Source: Candidatus Peribacter sp. UBA2144 (GTDB lineage: Bacteria; Patescibacteriota; Gracilibacteria; Peribacterales; Peribacteraceae). Taken from it: DNA of 13,984 nt. The position numbers were made by a program, and so were the translations under genes. The stretch lies in contig DCXE01000089.1 in assembly GCA_002328295.1 (NCBI GenBank), forward strand, positions 1-13,984. Reading direction: 5' to 3'. Shown here piece after piece: positions 1 to 6,946 of this stretch. The notes beneath the pieces were generated by a model that saw only the letters and a program-made list of their open reading frames with translations, was not told the DNA's origin and searched no databases. How positions within the stretch are numbered: position 1 is the stretch's first letter; every line of letters starts with the position of its first letter.

Positions 1-81
1 ATAGAGACACCTGTTCGTTGGCGGAGTGAAGCGACTGTGGAGGCGGATATTGGAGTCATGATGGAAAGGGGTAAAGGATGA
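1..81 (+). CDS. C-terminal tail of an unidentified protein (partial)
   Basis: Frame 1 is open from the window edge to a TGA at 79-81 and reads 26 residues, starting IETPVRWRSEAT and ending MMERGKG. The composition looks coding, and a convergent-gene terminator-like repeat follows directly, as expected after a real plus-strand gene. A PVRW stretch near the C-terminus occurs in some family 2 (dolichyl-phosphate type) glycosyltransferases, but 26 residues are too few to claim that. The alternative is a chance open stretch. Confidence 0.42.
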   Translation: METPVRWRSEATVEADIGVMMERGKG

Positions 82-103
82 GTAATTTGTAGATGAGATG
101 AAG

Positions 104-180
104 GTCACTCGTCACTTGTCTCTGGTCGCTGGTCACAAGGAATAAAGACGAGTGACTAGTGACGATCGACTAGTGACGCT
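104..180. repeat. Inverted pair of 7-bp degenerate repeats; likely bidirectional terminator
   Basis: The left arm (104-138) is five heptads of the type GTCACTC, GTCACTT. The right arm (149-180) is heptads of the complementary type CTAGTGA. They are separated by about 10 bp. The arms can pair in more than one register; the best block is GTCACTCGTC with GACGAGTGAC. The array overlaps the rpsB stop codon and lies between two convergent genes, so it probably ends transcription from both sides. No long T-tract is present, so termination activity is inferred. Confidence 0.7.
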
Positions 181-892
181 AAGTCGCAACAACGGCTAAG
201 TCCTCTTTCTTCTTAGCACTTTTGCCCTTCAATTCCGATTCGAGAGTATCAAGGATTGCATTAAGGGAGGTTACTGCATCGTCATTTGCAGGAACAAATG
301 CAGTAAAGTCATCGGGGTTTGCATTCGTATCGCAAATTCCGTAAAGAGGGATTCCTTTTTTGTGAGCTTCGCGAACAGCAACATTGTCGCGCACTGCATC
401 GATGACAAAGATCGCATCGGGCAATTCGGTCATATCTGCAACGCCAGAAAGTGCGGTATCAAGCTTGGCTAATTTCTTTCTTTGCATCAGCTGTTCCTTC
501 TTCTTATACTTTTCAATCTCTCCTGTTTGGAATGACTGTTGCAGATCCAGATAATATTTAATTCTTCTTTTGATTGTGGACCAGTTGGTCAGAAGTCCTG
601 GAATCCATTTCTTGGTTACAACAGGTTGATTTAATGATTGTCCGATAGCTTCTACGGGAGCAATTGATTGTTGTTTGGTGGAAACAAAAAGTATGGTCTT
701 GCCTTCGCTGTATAGCTTCTTTACTTCGGCAACCACTTTTTCTAGATGCTCTTTTGTTTTCACAAGATCAAAAATATAGATCCCGCGTTGTGAGCCGTAT
801 AGATATGGTTTGATACGAGGATTCCATTTTTCCTTTCTATGGCCGATGTGGCAGTTGGCCGCGAATAGTTCTTTTTCGGTTGGAATAGGCAT
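179..892 (-). CDS. rpsB: 30S ribosomal protein S2
   Basis: This 237-residue protein is a full-length bacterial S2, which binds the head-body junction of the 30S subunit late in assembly and helps recruit S1. Family signatures are visible in order: an N-terminal HIGHRKEKWNPRIKPY block (residues about 16-31), a GIYIFDLVKT block, FVSTKQQ, KKWIPGLLTNW, and the C-terminal ELPDAIFVIDAVRDNVAVREA and GICDTNANPDD. The tail is Lys-rich (KGKSAKKKED). The stop is TAG. No Shine-Dalgarno precedes the ATG; the upstream bases are TAGGACG-type heptad repeats. In most bacteria rpsB is followed by tsf (EF-Ts), but here it is followed by a terminator-like hairpin and a convergent gene tail, so the usual rpsB-tsf operon is broken at this place. 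Confidence 0.97.
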   Translation of the reverse strand: MPIPTEKELFAANCHIGHRKEKWNPRIKPYLYGSQRGIYIFDLVKTKEHLEKVVAEVKKLYSEGKTILFVSTKQQSIAPVEAIGQSLNQPVVTKKWIPGLLTNWSTIKRRIKYYLDLQQSFQTGEIEKYKKKEQLMQRKKLAKLDTALSGVADMTELPDAIFVIDAVRDNVAVREAHKKGIPLYGICDTNANPDDFTAFVPANDDAVTSLNAILDTLESELKGKSAKKKEDLAVVAT

Positions 893-897
893 AGTAT

Positions 898-939
898 TAG
901 GACGTAGGAATTAGGACTTAGGACGTAGGGCTTATTAGC
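898..939. repeat. Heptad repeat array upstream of rpsB
   Basis: Six consecutive 7-bp units of the type TAGGACG, TAGGAAT, the last diverged, begin six bases upstream of the rpsB start codon. They therefore occupy the rpsB 5' untranslated or promoter region. Unlike most arrays in this window, no inverted partner is evident nearby. I see no good sigma70-type promoter at the usual distance from the rpsB ATG, so the array may have displaced the ancestral one, or the promoter lies further upstream. Confidence 0.75.
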
Positions 940-980
940 TGTGCTTTATCCTTAGTATTTCTTCCTTCATCTTGTCATTT

Positions 981-1018
981 TGCGGAGGACGTCAGCCTCA
1001 GGCTGACTAGGACCGCGA
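981..1018. terminator. GC-rich hairpin between glyS and rpsB
   Basis: The perfect palindrome core GTCAGCCTCAGGCTGAC is at 991-1007, and an outer GCGG/CCGC helix closes it at 982-985 and 1013-1016. It lies about 70 bp downstream of the glyS stop on the minus strand and upstream of rpsB. No U-tract follows on either strand, so it may be a repetitive palindromic element or an mRNA-stabilising hairpin rather than an intrinsic terminator. Confidence 0.45.
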
Positions 1019-1085
1019 CAATCAGGAAGAACTTGGCTCCATTAAAGGGGTTTTGGGGGGTGGATGCAAGGAATTTGAATTGTTT

Positions 1086-2507
1086 TTACAATACCTTCTC
1101 ACTCGGCTTAATCTTCGCCAATTCATCTACAAGCTTTCCAATTCCTCCTCTCATCTGCTCCAAGCTATCACGATCCCGCATGGTCACGGTGTTCTTCCCG
1201 CCTTGTTCTTTGTCTTCCCCAATTGTTCCAAAGTCCACTGTGATTGCTTTGGGGGTTCCTATTTCATCTTGCCTTCGGTAACGCTTTCCGATCGACCCCG
1301 TTATATCAAAGTCAGTCACCAGATCAGTCTGATCCAGAATCATGTTGTGTATTTCCTGAGCTTTTGCAATCAAAGGTTCCTTCTTACTCAGCGGAAGTAT
1401 TGCAACATCGACAGGAGAGAGACGGGGATCAAGTTTCATCACAGTTCTTACATCTCCGTTCTCCAGTTCTTCTTCTGTGTAAGCTTCGATAAGGAAACTT
1501 AAGATTGAACGATCGACTCCAAACGTAGGTTCAATTACATATGGGATGAATTTATTCTTTGGATCATCGGGGTCCGTGTATTTAAGTTCTTGCCCCGAGA
1601 ACTTTTCGTGCTGGGACAAATCATAATCAGTCCTGTTTGCAATTCCGGTCAGTTCTCCCCATCCCCATGGGAACTTGTATTCGATGTCCATGGTTCTGTC
1701 GCTGTAGAAACATAGTTCTTCTTTTCCGTGCTCTCTCCACTTCAGATTATCTTCGCTAAGTCCTAAGCCTGTAAGCCATTGCCATTGAGCATCTTTAAAT
1801 TCTTCAAACTTATCAGGTGCATTTTTAGGTTCAACAAAATACTCAATCTCCATCTGCTCAAACTCGCGCGTTCGGAATGTGAAGTTGCCGGGAGTAATTT
1901 CATTTCGAAAAGCTTTTCCTATCTGTGCCATTCCAAATGGCAGTCGCGGGCGCTCCGTATCTAAAACGTTAGAAAAATTAACAAACATTCCCTGTGCAGT
2001 TTCGGGTCGGAGATAAACTTCAGTCGAAGAATCATCAGTTGTTCCTTGAAACGTCTTGAACATCATGTTGAATTGCTTAGCTTCCGTCCAGTTACACTTG
2101 CCGCAAGTTGGACATGCGACTTTTTCTGCCATCAACATCGGCTGAATCTGATTGAGATCTAAAACAACTACAGCTTCGGTCCCAAGCTTCTTTTCCAATA
2201 AATGATCTCCTCGGAATCTTTCTTTGCACTCTTTGCAATCAACCAGCGGGTCAGTAAAAGACTCCAGATGACCGCTTGCTTCCCAAGTCTTTGGATTCAT
2301 CAAAATCGCGCTATCCATGCCCACAATGTCAGGTCTCTTGTGGACGAATGTTCTCCACCATTCGCGTTTCACGTTATTCTTTAGTTCAGCCCCCAAAGGG
2401 CCGTAATCCCAGGTGTTAGCCAGCCCTCCGTAAATCTCGGATCCGGGAAAAATAAAGCCTCTGCGTTTACAGAGAGAGACGAGTTGATCGAGTGTTTCGG
2501 CAGGCAT
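1086..2507 (-). CDS. glyS: Glycine--tRNA ligase, alpha2 type
   Basis: This 473-residue class II synthetase charges tRNA-Gly and is the single-chain homodimeric form of eukaryotes, archaea and many Gram-positives. Visible blocks from the ATG at 2507 are: LVSLCKRRGFIFPGSEIYGG at the start; a CxxC pair (Cys91, Cys94) and a second CxxC (Cys132, Cys135) likely to bind zinc; RPETAQGMFVNF near 168-178; motif 2 FRNEITPGNFTFRTREFEQM (about 200-219); and motif 3 VIEPTFGVDRSILSFLIEAY, followed by a C-terminal anticodon-binding domain. I chose this ATG because the reading frame can run 66 codons further upstream only through low-complexity 9-bp repeats, while family homology begins at MPAETLDQLV. A TACCTT hexamer 10 bp before this ATG resembles the -10 position of neighbouring genes, but no good -35 accompanies it. 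Confidence 0.96.
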   Translation of the reverse strand: MPAETLDQLVSLCKRRGFIFPGSEIYGGLANTWDYGPLGAELKNNVKREWWRTFVHKRPDIVGMDSAILMNPKTWEASGHLESFTDPLVDCKECKERFRGDHLLEKKLGTEAVVVLDLNQIQPMLMAEKVACPTCGKCNWTEAKQFNMMFKTFQGTTDDSSTEVYLRPETAQGMFVNFSNVLDTERPRLPFGMAQIGKAFRNEITPGNFTFRTREFEQMEIEYFVEPKNAPDKFEEFKDAQWQWLTGLGLSEDNLKWREHGKEELCFYSDRTMDIEYKFPWGWGELTGIANRTDYDLSQHEKFSGQELKYTDPDDPKNKFIPYVIEPTFGVDRSILSFLIEAYTEEELENGDVRTVMKLDPRLSPVDVAILPLSKKEPLIAKAQEIHNMILDQTDLVTDFDITGSIGKRYRRQDEIGTPKAITVDFGTIGEDKEQGGKNTVTMRDRDSLEQMRGGIGKLVDELAKIKPSEKVL

Positions 2508-2542
2508 AATCGGGAATAAGGTACAGGAATATCCATTGATAA

Positions 2543-2690
2543 GGAAGCAGAGGAAACAGAGGAAGCAGAAGAAGCAGAAGAAATTTGTCACAATTTGATG
2601 TCTATAATTCTGTACAGAAAAAGTCAGATTCTCCAAAACAAAATCTCCTCTGAATCCTCTGGTTCTTCTGCATCTTCTGTTTCTTTCAAG
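2543..2690. repeat. Inverted pair of 9-bp degenerate repeats in the glyS leader
   Basis: The left arm (2543-2578) has four nonamers of the type GGAAGCAGA. The right arm (2646-2681) has four nonamers of the complementary type TCCTCTGAA, TCTTCTGCA. About 67 bp lie between. The shared core is CAGAGGA or CAGAAGA. The pair can fold into a long imperfect hairpin in the glyS 5' region. The array has the logic of the heptad arrays elsewhere in the window but a period of 9. It accounts for much of the gene-free stretch 2508-2892. Confidence 0.75.
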
Positions 2691-2693
2691 GAC

Positions 2694-2722
2694 TTTCATA
2701 AACATGGATAATATGGTATAAT
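2694..2722 (+). promoter_or_regulatory. Possible promoter for the PrsW-like protease gene
   Basis: A perfect TATAAT at 2717-2722 lies 17 bp after a weak -35 (TTTCAT, 2694-2699). Transcription would start near 2729 and give a leader of about 160 nt containing the 2810-2835 hairpin. AT-rich sequence here also resembles a -10 on the minus strand, so the direction is not certain. Confidence 0.4.
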
Positions 2723-2809
2723 AATACCCAAATACCTACATTACACATAAGCATCACAAACCCAAACGCATGTCTAAAATCAGCTTCAAACTACCATCCC
2801 TCACCCAAC

Positions 2810-2835
2810 CCTCTCCCGCTTCTGAGCGGGAGAGG
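2810..2835. repeat. REP-like palindrome (GC-rich hairpin)
   Basis: A perfect 11-bp stem, CCTCTCCCGCT with AGCGGGAGAGG, closes a TCTG tetraloop. The flank CCCTCACCCAAC before CCTCTCCCGC resembles a palindromic extragenic repeat found scattered in many bacterial genomes. It shares a CCGCTTC core with the hairpins at 4754-4773 and 13549-13563. It lies in the leader of the PrsW-like gene. The rest of 2723-2892 shows only a weak 38-codon ORF (2770-2886). Confidence 0.65.
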
Positions 2836-2892
2836 AGATCAGGAAAAGTATTTACCTGTTTTCAGCAGATGAACTTAAGCAATTAATCTAAT

Positions 2893-4581
2893 ATGAAACT
2901 TCTTTATGGACGACTTCCGGCAAGCATACTCACAGGAATTCTGTTCCTAGGAATGCCACTTATAGCCTCAGCTGCCGAGGATAGTAAAAAGGTATTTGGT
3001 ATGAATGATCAACTGCTCACAATCATTGGATTGGTTGCTCTTGGAGCTGTGATTGGGTGCGGGCTTGCAAGTGTGTGGGTTGGAATCTGCAATCACATGT
3101 TGATGGATCATGAATCGCCTGAGTCATTTAAAAAGCGCAAGCCATATCTTCCAACTACGAAAGTTGTTATTGGTACAGTTATTGCGACAGGCTGCTTATT
3201 TGTTCTGTCTCTTAAAGTTCTAGATGGAGTAATACCATTCAGTAGCCTCACTCCTGCTACCATGCTTATGTATTTCTTTATTGTAGGAGGATTGATGATT
3301 GCTGCTGAGTATAGATGGAAGAAAGCAAGAGATTATGTATTTGCAGTTCTAATGGGGTCCGGTATTTCGTTCGGACTAATGGGTCTGGCCCATGCAATAT
3401 TACAGGTAGGAGTTGAACAAGATCCGTTTGTAATGGCGCTGGGGATAGTATGTACAATTATTCTTTGGAGACTATTATTCGGACCATGGTCACCGAGAAT
3501 TAAGGCGATTGTATTGGGGTCGTTCATACTCTGGATTGGAATGCATGTCATATTTAAGGAAGATCCTGGTGAAAGATATGCTCACCTGATAGCAACTCTA
3601 GTTGCACTTGTACCTGCGCTCGTGTGGTGCTGGTTTTTCCTTGAATACCATAAACAGCATTTCAGTTTTGTATTACTTATGTTCTTTGCAGGAATGCTTT
3701 CCACAGCTCCAATCCTTTTTTATGACGCGCTGGTTAGAAGGGGAGTAGAGTTTCAGTTCTTTCTGTTTAGAATAGTTCCGGAAAATTTCAGCCGTGCTTC
3801 GAATGTATTCGTGTCGGGAACATTGGTCCACGTAGAGGGAATCAGATCGACGATACTTGCTATGTTTATATCGTTTGTAATTGTTGGGATTATCGAGGAG
3901 TCATCCAAGCTTTGGGTGCTTAAGAAAAGCGGAGCCAGGTTCTTCTCTAGCATCGATGATGTAATTCAGATGGCAGTTATTGTGGCAATTGGATTTGCGT
4001 TTGCGGAAAACGTCTTGAACCCAAGCTACTTCCTAGGATTCGTAAGAGAATATTTGACTGAGGCGAGTGAGTCACAATGGTGGGTGTTCCTCGGGAACGT
4101 ATCGGGTCGGTCAATCTTGACGACTATGGTGCATATAGTTTCTTCCGTAGTGCTTGGATACTTCTTGGGGTTATCTATCTTTGCAAAATCATATCTTACT
4201 GATGTGCACAAAAGAGGAGAAGCCTCTTTATTTGCCGACTTAAGTTATTGGTTATTCAGAATTCCTCCAAAGAAAGCATTCAGAGTTCAAGTAATGATAG
4301 TCGGACTAATTATTGCAACTCTCTTGCATGGGTTCTTTAACTTTATGGTTACTTTGCCGGATATGCTACCGAACAACCCCCAGACATTCGGCGATCTGTT
4401 TGGATTTGGTTCCGGCAATGTTCTTCATTTGATTCCAATACTTCTTCTCCCTTCGTTTCTATACATTGTTGGTGGATTCTGGGTATTTACTACATTGTTT
4501 TATAAGCAGGAGAGTATGAAAGAAAGAGGAAGGCTGGTTAATACGGATACTTTTGTTAAGGGGAAGATTGTGGGGGCTTAA
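2893..4581 (+). CDS. PrsW-family intramembrane protease with long membrane N-terminus
   Basis: This 562-residue polytopic membrane protein has an N-terminal signal-like segment ending in an ASA-AED junction near residue 28. The C-terminal half carries the PrsW-family (PF13367-type) motifs in order: EESSK (Glu335, Glu336, Lys339), FAFAEN (Glu372, Asn373), a membrane His at 414 in TTMVHIVSS, and HGFFNF (His479, Asn483). In this family such Glu and His residues within the membrane are thought to bind a catalytic metal, and the archetype cleaves an anti-sigma factor. The first about 310 residues hold further transmembrane helices that standard PrsW proteins (about 220 residues) lack. No anti-sigma or sigma gene is adjacent, so the substrate is unknown. 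No Shine-Dalgarno precedes the ATG. The next gene on the same strand is a secreted S41 protease, a second processing enzyme. Confidence 0.85.
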   Translation: MKLLYGRLPASILTGILFLGMPLIASAAEDSKKVFGMNDQLLTIIGLVALGAVIGCGLASVWVGICNHMLMDHESPESFKKRKPYLPTTKVVIGTVIATGCLFVLSLKVLDGVIPFSSLTPATMLMYFFIVGGLMIAAEYRWKKARDYVFAVLMGSGISFGLMGLAHAILQVGVEQDPFVMALGIVCTIILWRLLFGPWSPRIKAIVLGSFILWIGMHVIFKEDPGERYAHLIATLVALVPALVWCWFFLEYHKQHFSFVLLMFFAGMLSTAPILFYDALVRRGVEFQFFLFRIVPENFSRASNVFVSGTLVHVEGIRSTILAMFISFVIVGIIEESSKLWVLKKSGARFFSSIDDVIQMAVIVAIGFAFAENVLNPSYFLGFVREYLTEASESQWWVFLGNVSGRSILTTMVHIVSSVVLGYFLGLSIFAKSYLTDVHKRGEASLFADLSYWLFRIPPKKAFRVQVMIVGLIIATLLHGFFNFMVTLPDMLPNNPQTFGDLFGFGSGNVLHLIPILLLPSFLYIVGGFWVFTTLFYKQESMKERGRLVNTDTFVKGKIVGA

Positions 4582-4614
4582 TATTAAAAGTGCCTAATCT
4601 TAGTAATTATGGTT

Positions 4615-4632
4615 CCCGCCCCCCGGGGTGGG
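4615..4632. repeat. GC-rich hairpin downstream of the PrsW-like gene
   Basis: CCCGCCCC (4615-4622) pairs with GGGGTGGG (4625-4632), with one G-T pair, leaving almost no loop, so in practice the stem is about 7 bp with a 4-nt loop. It begins 33 bp after the protease stop codon. No T-tract follows, so its role as terminator is uncertain. Confidence 0.4.
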
Positions 4633-4700
4633 GTATTAGCTCAGGGTGGGTGAGTCGTAAGTATTGTGTCAGTCGCCGAATCCCCGTCAATACATCTTTT

Positions 4701-4719
4701 TGTATAAACTATTTATACA
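4701..4719. promoter_or_regulatory. AT-rich perfect dyad, possible operator
   Basis: TGTATAAACTATTTATACA is a perfect inverted repeat with 8-bp arms and a 3-bp centre. T-runs lie on both sides. Its size and symmetry fit a dimeric transcription-factor site. It lies about 100 bp before the likely promoter of the S41 protease gene. A weak terminator is the alternative. Confidence 0.35.
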
Positions 4720-4753
4720 TTCGACTTTTTACCTAGCTCTAGCCCCAAAAGAC

Positions 4754-4773
4754 GTTCCGCTTCGGAGCGGAAC
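4754..4773. repeat. Palindromic hairpin with TCGG loop
   Basis: GTTCCGCT and AGCGGAAC form a perfect 8-bp stem around TCGG. The CCGCTTCGGAGCGG core is closely related to the palindromes at 2810-2835 and 13549-13563. It may be a dispersed palindromic element; no T-tract follows. Confidence 0.5.
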
Positions 4774-4797
4774 AGTTAATATACAACAAATGAAGTA

Positions 4798-4832
4798 GTT
4801 GTCAGTTATCTGTTGTTGGTTGTTAGTCGTCT
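4798..4832. repeat. Heptad repeat array upstream of the S41 protease gene
   Basis: Five 7-bp units of the type GTTGTCA, GTTGTTG run across 4798-4832. The probable -35 box of the downstream gene (TTGTTA at 4820-4825) is part of the array, so the repeat supplies a promoter element. No clear inverted partner is seen. Confidence 0.72.
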
Positions 4833-4848
4833 TCGCCTTCCCTACAAT
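4820..4848 (+). promoter_or_regulatory. Promoter of the S41 protease gene
   Basis: TTGTTA (4820-4825), a 17-bp spacer and TACAAT (4843-4848) form a plausible sigma70-type promoter. Transcription would start near 4855, leaving a leader of about 18 nt before the ATG at 4873 and no Shine-Dalgarno. This favours the ATG at 4873 over the earlier in-frame TTG at 4813, which lies upstream of the predicted transcript. Confidence 0.55.
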
Positions 4849-4872
4849 GCCTTGGCTACCAACAAAACTATT

Positions 4873-6573
4873 ATGACCAGATATATATCTAAGCTATTTT
4901 TATCAATTTTTATACTGACGGTTGTTTTCCCCTCGCAAGTTCAAGCAACTGGGAATGCGGGTGATTATATAAATGCGAAAGAAAACCAAGTTGTGTCGCG
5001 AGGTGATTTTGTGCGGGCTTCAATTAAAGCTCTGGGTATTCAGACAAGTAAAAGCAAAAGGAAACTTCCTTATCTTAGAATTCCAAAAGCACTCAGGTCA
5101 TATGTCGAGGTAGCACATGATAGAAGAGCACTTGATATGTTTGGAAATGATTTGCAACTTGCGCGCGGTATCACCAGAGGTCAGGCTTTGGTTATTCTTG
5201 TCAAAATAAAAAGTTTGAAAAGCAATGACCGAGTGCGATTTCGAGATGTAAGAAGTGGAACCCCAGAGGCTGGTGCAGTATCTGTATCCCAAAAACTTGG
5301 ATGGATGACTCCACAGAGCAAAAGCCACTTCGGAGTTCGAAGGATGCTAAAGGGAAGCGAAGCAAAACTCTTACTTAGGCGTGTTACAGGTGAAGTTGTT
5401 CCCGATAGAGAAGTCCCCGAAAGGCTTCAGCCGATTAGGTCCTCTACATTCGCTCCGACCAAGGCGACAGTAAAAATTAAGTCAAAAGAACCGCAGTACG
5501 TCAAAGTTAGGCTTACTGGAGTTGGAACCAATTCTTCATCGCGCCTCCCAAAACATCAAATCCTGGAAACCATATGGCGGTACATCAATGATAATTTTGT
5601 TTATCCGGATAACATAGATCCGGAAAAGGCGGCTTACATGGCCGCCGAAGCACTTGTGAATTCGCTTGGGGACAAGTACTCAACATTTCTGCGTCCATCG
5701 GGAATAAGCAATTTGGAAACACAGATAAGAGGGACTGTTACAGGAATTGGTGCTCAGGTTGAACAAAAAGATGGGATTTTAACAATTGTTACACCTCTTA
5801 GGTCTTCTCCTGCAGAGGCGGCTGGCCTAAAGCCAAAAGATCAAATAATAAAAGCTGACGGTGTTGATCTGACTACTTTAGGATTTATGGAAGCCGTGGA
5901 TAGAGTTCGTGGACCAAAGGGTTCAACGGTTCTTTTAACAATCAGGCGCAATGGAAATGAGTTTGAAGTTGAGGTTAAACGTGACGAGATTAAAGTTCCC
6001 GAGATTGATATCACTTGGCAGGGGACTATTGCAGTTGTAAAGCTACTGCAGTTTGGAAAAACCACAGAAAATGAGCTAAGAGGTTTGATGGCACAAGTGC
6101 AGAGTAAAAATCCTTCCGGCGTCATCTTGGATCTGCGTTCAAATCCTGGGGGACTTCTTAAGGCCGCAAACGTTGTACTTAGTAATTTTCTTCCAAAGGG
6201 GACCGATATTGCCAGCATTGTTTCCCGTGATAGAACGAGGGTTGATGCTACAACCGTTTCTCCAACAATTCGTCAAAATATCCCTTTGATAATTCTTGTT
6301 AACGAAGGGTCAGCTTCTGCCTCTGAAATAGTTGCCGGGGCTCTTCAAGACCACAATCGTGCAACCATCGTTGGTGTAAATACATTCGGCAAGGGGACAG
6401 TTCAACAGGTTGTTAGATTCAATGACGAATCCGGACTAAAAGTAACCATTGCAGAATGGCATACTCCTAATGGCAAAAAAATAGATGAAAATGGAATTAG
6501 GCCGGACTTGGTTGTTAAGTATACGTCAGAAAGAGATGAGCAAATGCTTAAAGCATTAGAACTATTGAGATAA
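4873..6573 (+). CDS. Secreted S41 C-terminal processing peptidase with SLH-like region
   Basis: This 566-residue exported serine protease of the CtpA/CtpB/Prc group would trim or degrade extracytoplasmic proteins. Residues 1-25 form a signal peptide (start MTRYISKLFL, cleavage near QVQA-TG). Residues about 38-172 resemble degenerate S-layer homology repeats (RGDFVRA, VRFRDV, GSEAKLLLRR), which would tether the enzyme to the cell surface. The helical S41 N-region starts near 228, the PDZ domain covers about 285-370, and the protease core follows. The catalytic serine is Ser482 in GSASASE, and the Lys-Gln pair is Lys507 and Gln511 in TFGKGTVQ, with the spacing seen in CtpB. The frame can extend to a TTG at 4813 inside heptad repeats, but the ATG gives a proper signal peptide. 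It ends 110 bp before rpsU, which converges on it. Confidence 0.93.
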   Translation: MTRYISKLFLSIFILTVVFPSQVQATGNAGDYINAKENQVVSRGDFVRASIKALGIQTSKSKRKLPYLRIPKALRSYVEVAHDRRALDMFGNDLQLARGITRGQALVILVKIKSLKSNDRVRFRDVRSGTPEAGAVSVSQKLGWMTPQSKSHFGVRRMLKGSEAKLLLRRVTGEVVPDREVPERLQPIRSSTFAPTKATVKIKSKEPQYVKVRLTGVGTNSSSRLPKHQILETIWRYINDNFVYPDNIDPEKAAYMAAEALVNSLGDKYSTFLRPSGISNLETQIRGTVTGIGAQVEQKDGILTIVTPLRSSPAEAAGLKPKDQIIKADGVDLTTLGFMEAVDRVRGPKGSTVLLTIRRNGNEFEVEVKRDEIKVPEIDITWQGTIAVVKLLQFGKTTENELRGLMAQVQSKNPSGVILDLRSNPGGLLKAANVVLSNFLPKGTDIASIVSRDRTRVDATTVSPTIRQNIPLIILVNEGSASASEIVAGALQDHNRATIVGVNTFGKGTVQQVVRFNDESGLKVTIAEWHTPNGKKIDENGIRPDLVVKYTSERDEQMLKALELLR

Positions 6574-6595
6574 TGGTCTGTGCGTGAGCTGGACG

Positions 6596-6674
6596 AAGGG
6601 TACAAAAGAGTAAAAGGGTACAAAAGAAAAGAGACTGACTCTTTTGACTCCTTTGTGCCCTTTGACTCTTTTTT
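6596..6674. terminator. Long repeat-built hairpin, bidirectional terminator
   Basis: The left arm (6596-6633) contains the direct repeat AAGGGTACAAAAGA twice, 18 bp apart. The right arm (6639-6674) is its imperfect inverted copy and ends in six T at 6669-6674. The hairpin exceeds 25 bp of imperfect stem with a tiny loop. It lies between the convergent S41 protease gene and rpsU, just 8 bp beyond the rpsU stop, and should end both transcripts. Confidence 0.8.
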
Positions 6675-6682
6675 GCCTAAAA

Positions 6683-6898
6683 TTACATATTTGAGTAAAA
6701 CTGCTTCTTCCTGTTCTTCGCTCTGTACTCTTCTCTCTTAACAGCTTTCATTCTGGTAGCCCGCTTGGAATCACTCTTTCTAAAGGCTTGTCTGGTTCTG
6801 AGTAGTTTCATAAGTCCGGTCTTTTGGACCTGCTTTTTGAATCTTTGCATAAGTGCATCATTTGACTCGGAGCCTTTGCGATGTGCATAGATGGCCAT
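6683..6898 (-). CDS. rpsU: 30S ribosomal protein S21
   Basis: This 71-residue basic protein matches S21, a small 30S protein near the mRNA exit and anti-Shine-Dalgarno region. The family pattern is visible: SNDALMQRFKKQVQKTGLMKLLR followed by a Lys/Arg-rich helical tail (MKAVKREEYRAKNRKKQF). I take the ATG at 6898 (MAIYAHRKG); a TTG three codons earlier is also open, but the promoter places the transcript start only a few bases before the ATG. S21 is also missing from several bacterial groups, so its retention is informative. It is divergent from gyrB, with a heptad hairpin between the two promoters. Confidence 0.93.
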   Translation of the reverse strand: MAIYAHRKGSESNDALMQRFKKQVQKTGLMKLLRTRQAFRKSDSKRATRMKAVKREEYRAKNRKKQFYSNM

Positions 6899-6907
6899 CG
6901 AGGGCAA

Positions 6908-6936
6908 AGGTTACGTGGTTGGGAGGAAGTTGGCAA
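6908..6936 (-). promoter_or_regulatory. rpsU promoter, near-leaderless
   Basis: On the minus strand, TTGCCA (6936-6931), a 17-bp spacer and TAACCT (6913-6908) end 9 bp before the ATG at 6898. The -35 matches five of six consensus bases and the -10 three of six. The predicted transcript starts within about 3 nt of the start codon. Confidence 0.6.
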
Positions 6937-6946
6937 GAAAAACATT

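Noticed and set aside
2508..2705. 66-codon N-terminal extension of glycyl-tRNA synthetase
   Set aside because: The extension is encoded by the 9-bp repeats (CFFCFLCFLCFL) and has no place in the family; homology starts at MPAETLDQ.
2770..2886. 38-codon ORF ending 6 bp before the PrsW-like gene
   Set aside because: Its sequence is largely read from the REP-like palindrome (SLTQPSPASERER), and it lacks the -10 spacing seen in real genes here; possible leader peptide but unsupported.
4609..4653. Mini-ORF with a TAATCT box 8 bp upstream
   Set aside because: No -35 element, only 14 codons, and it overlaps a GC hairpin.
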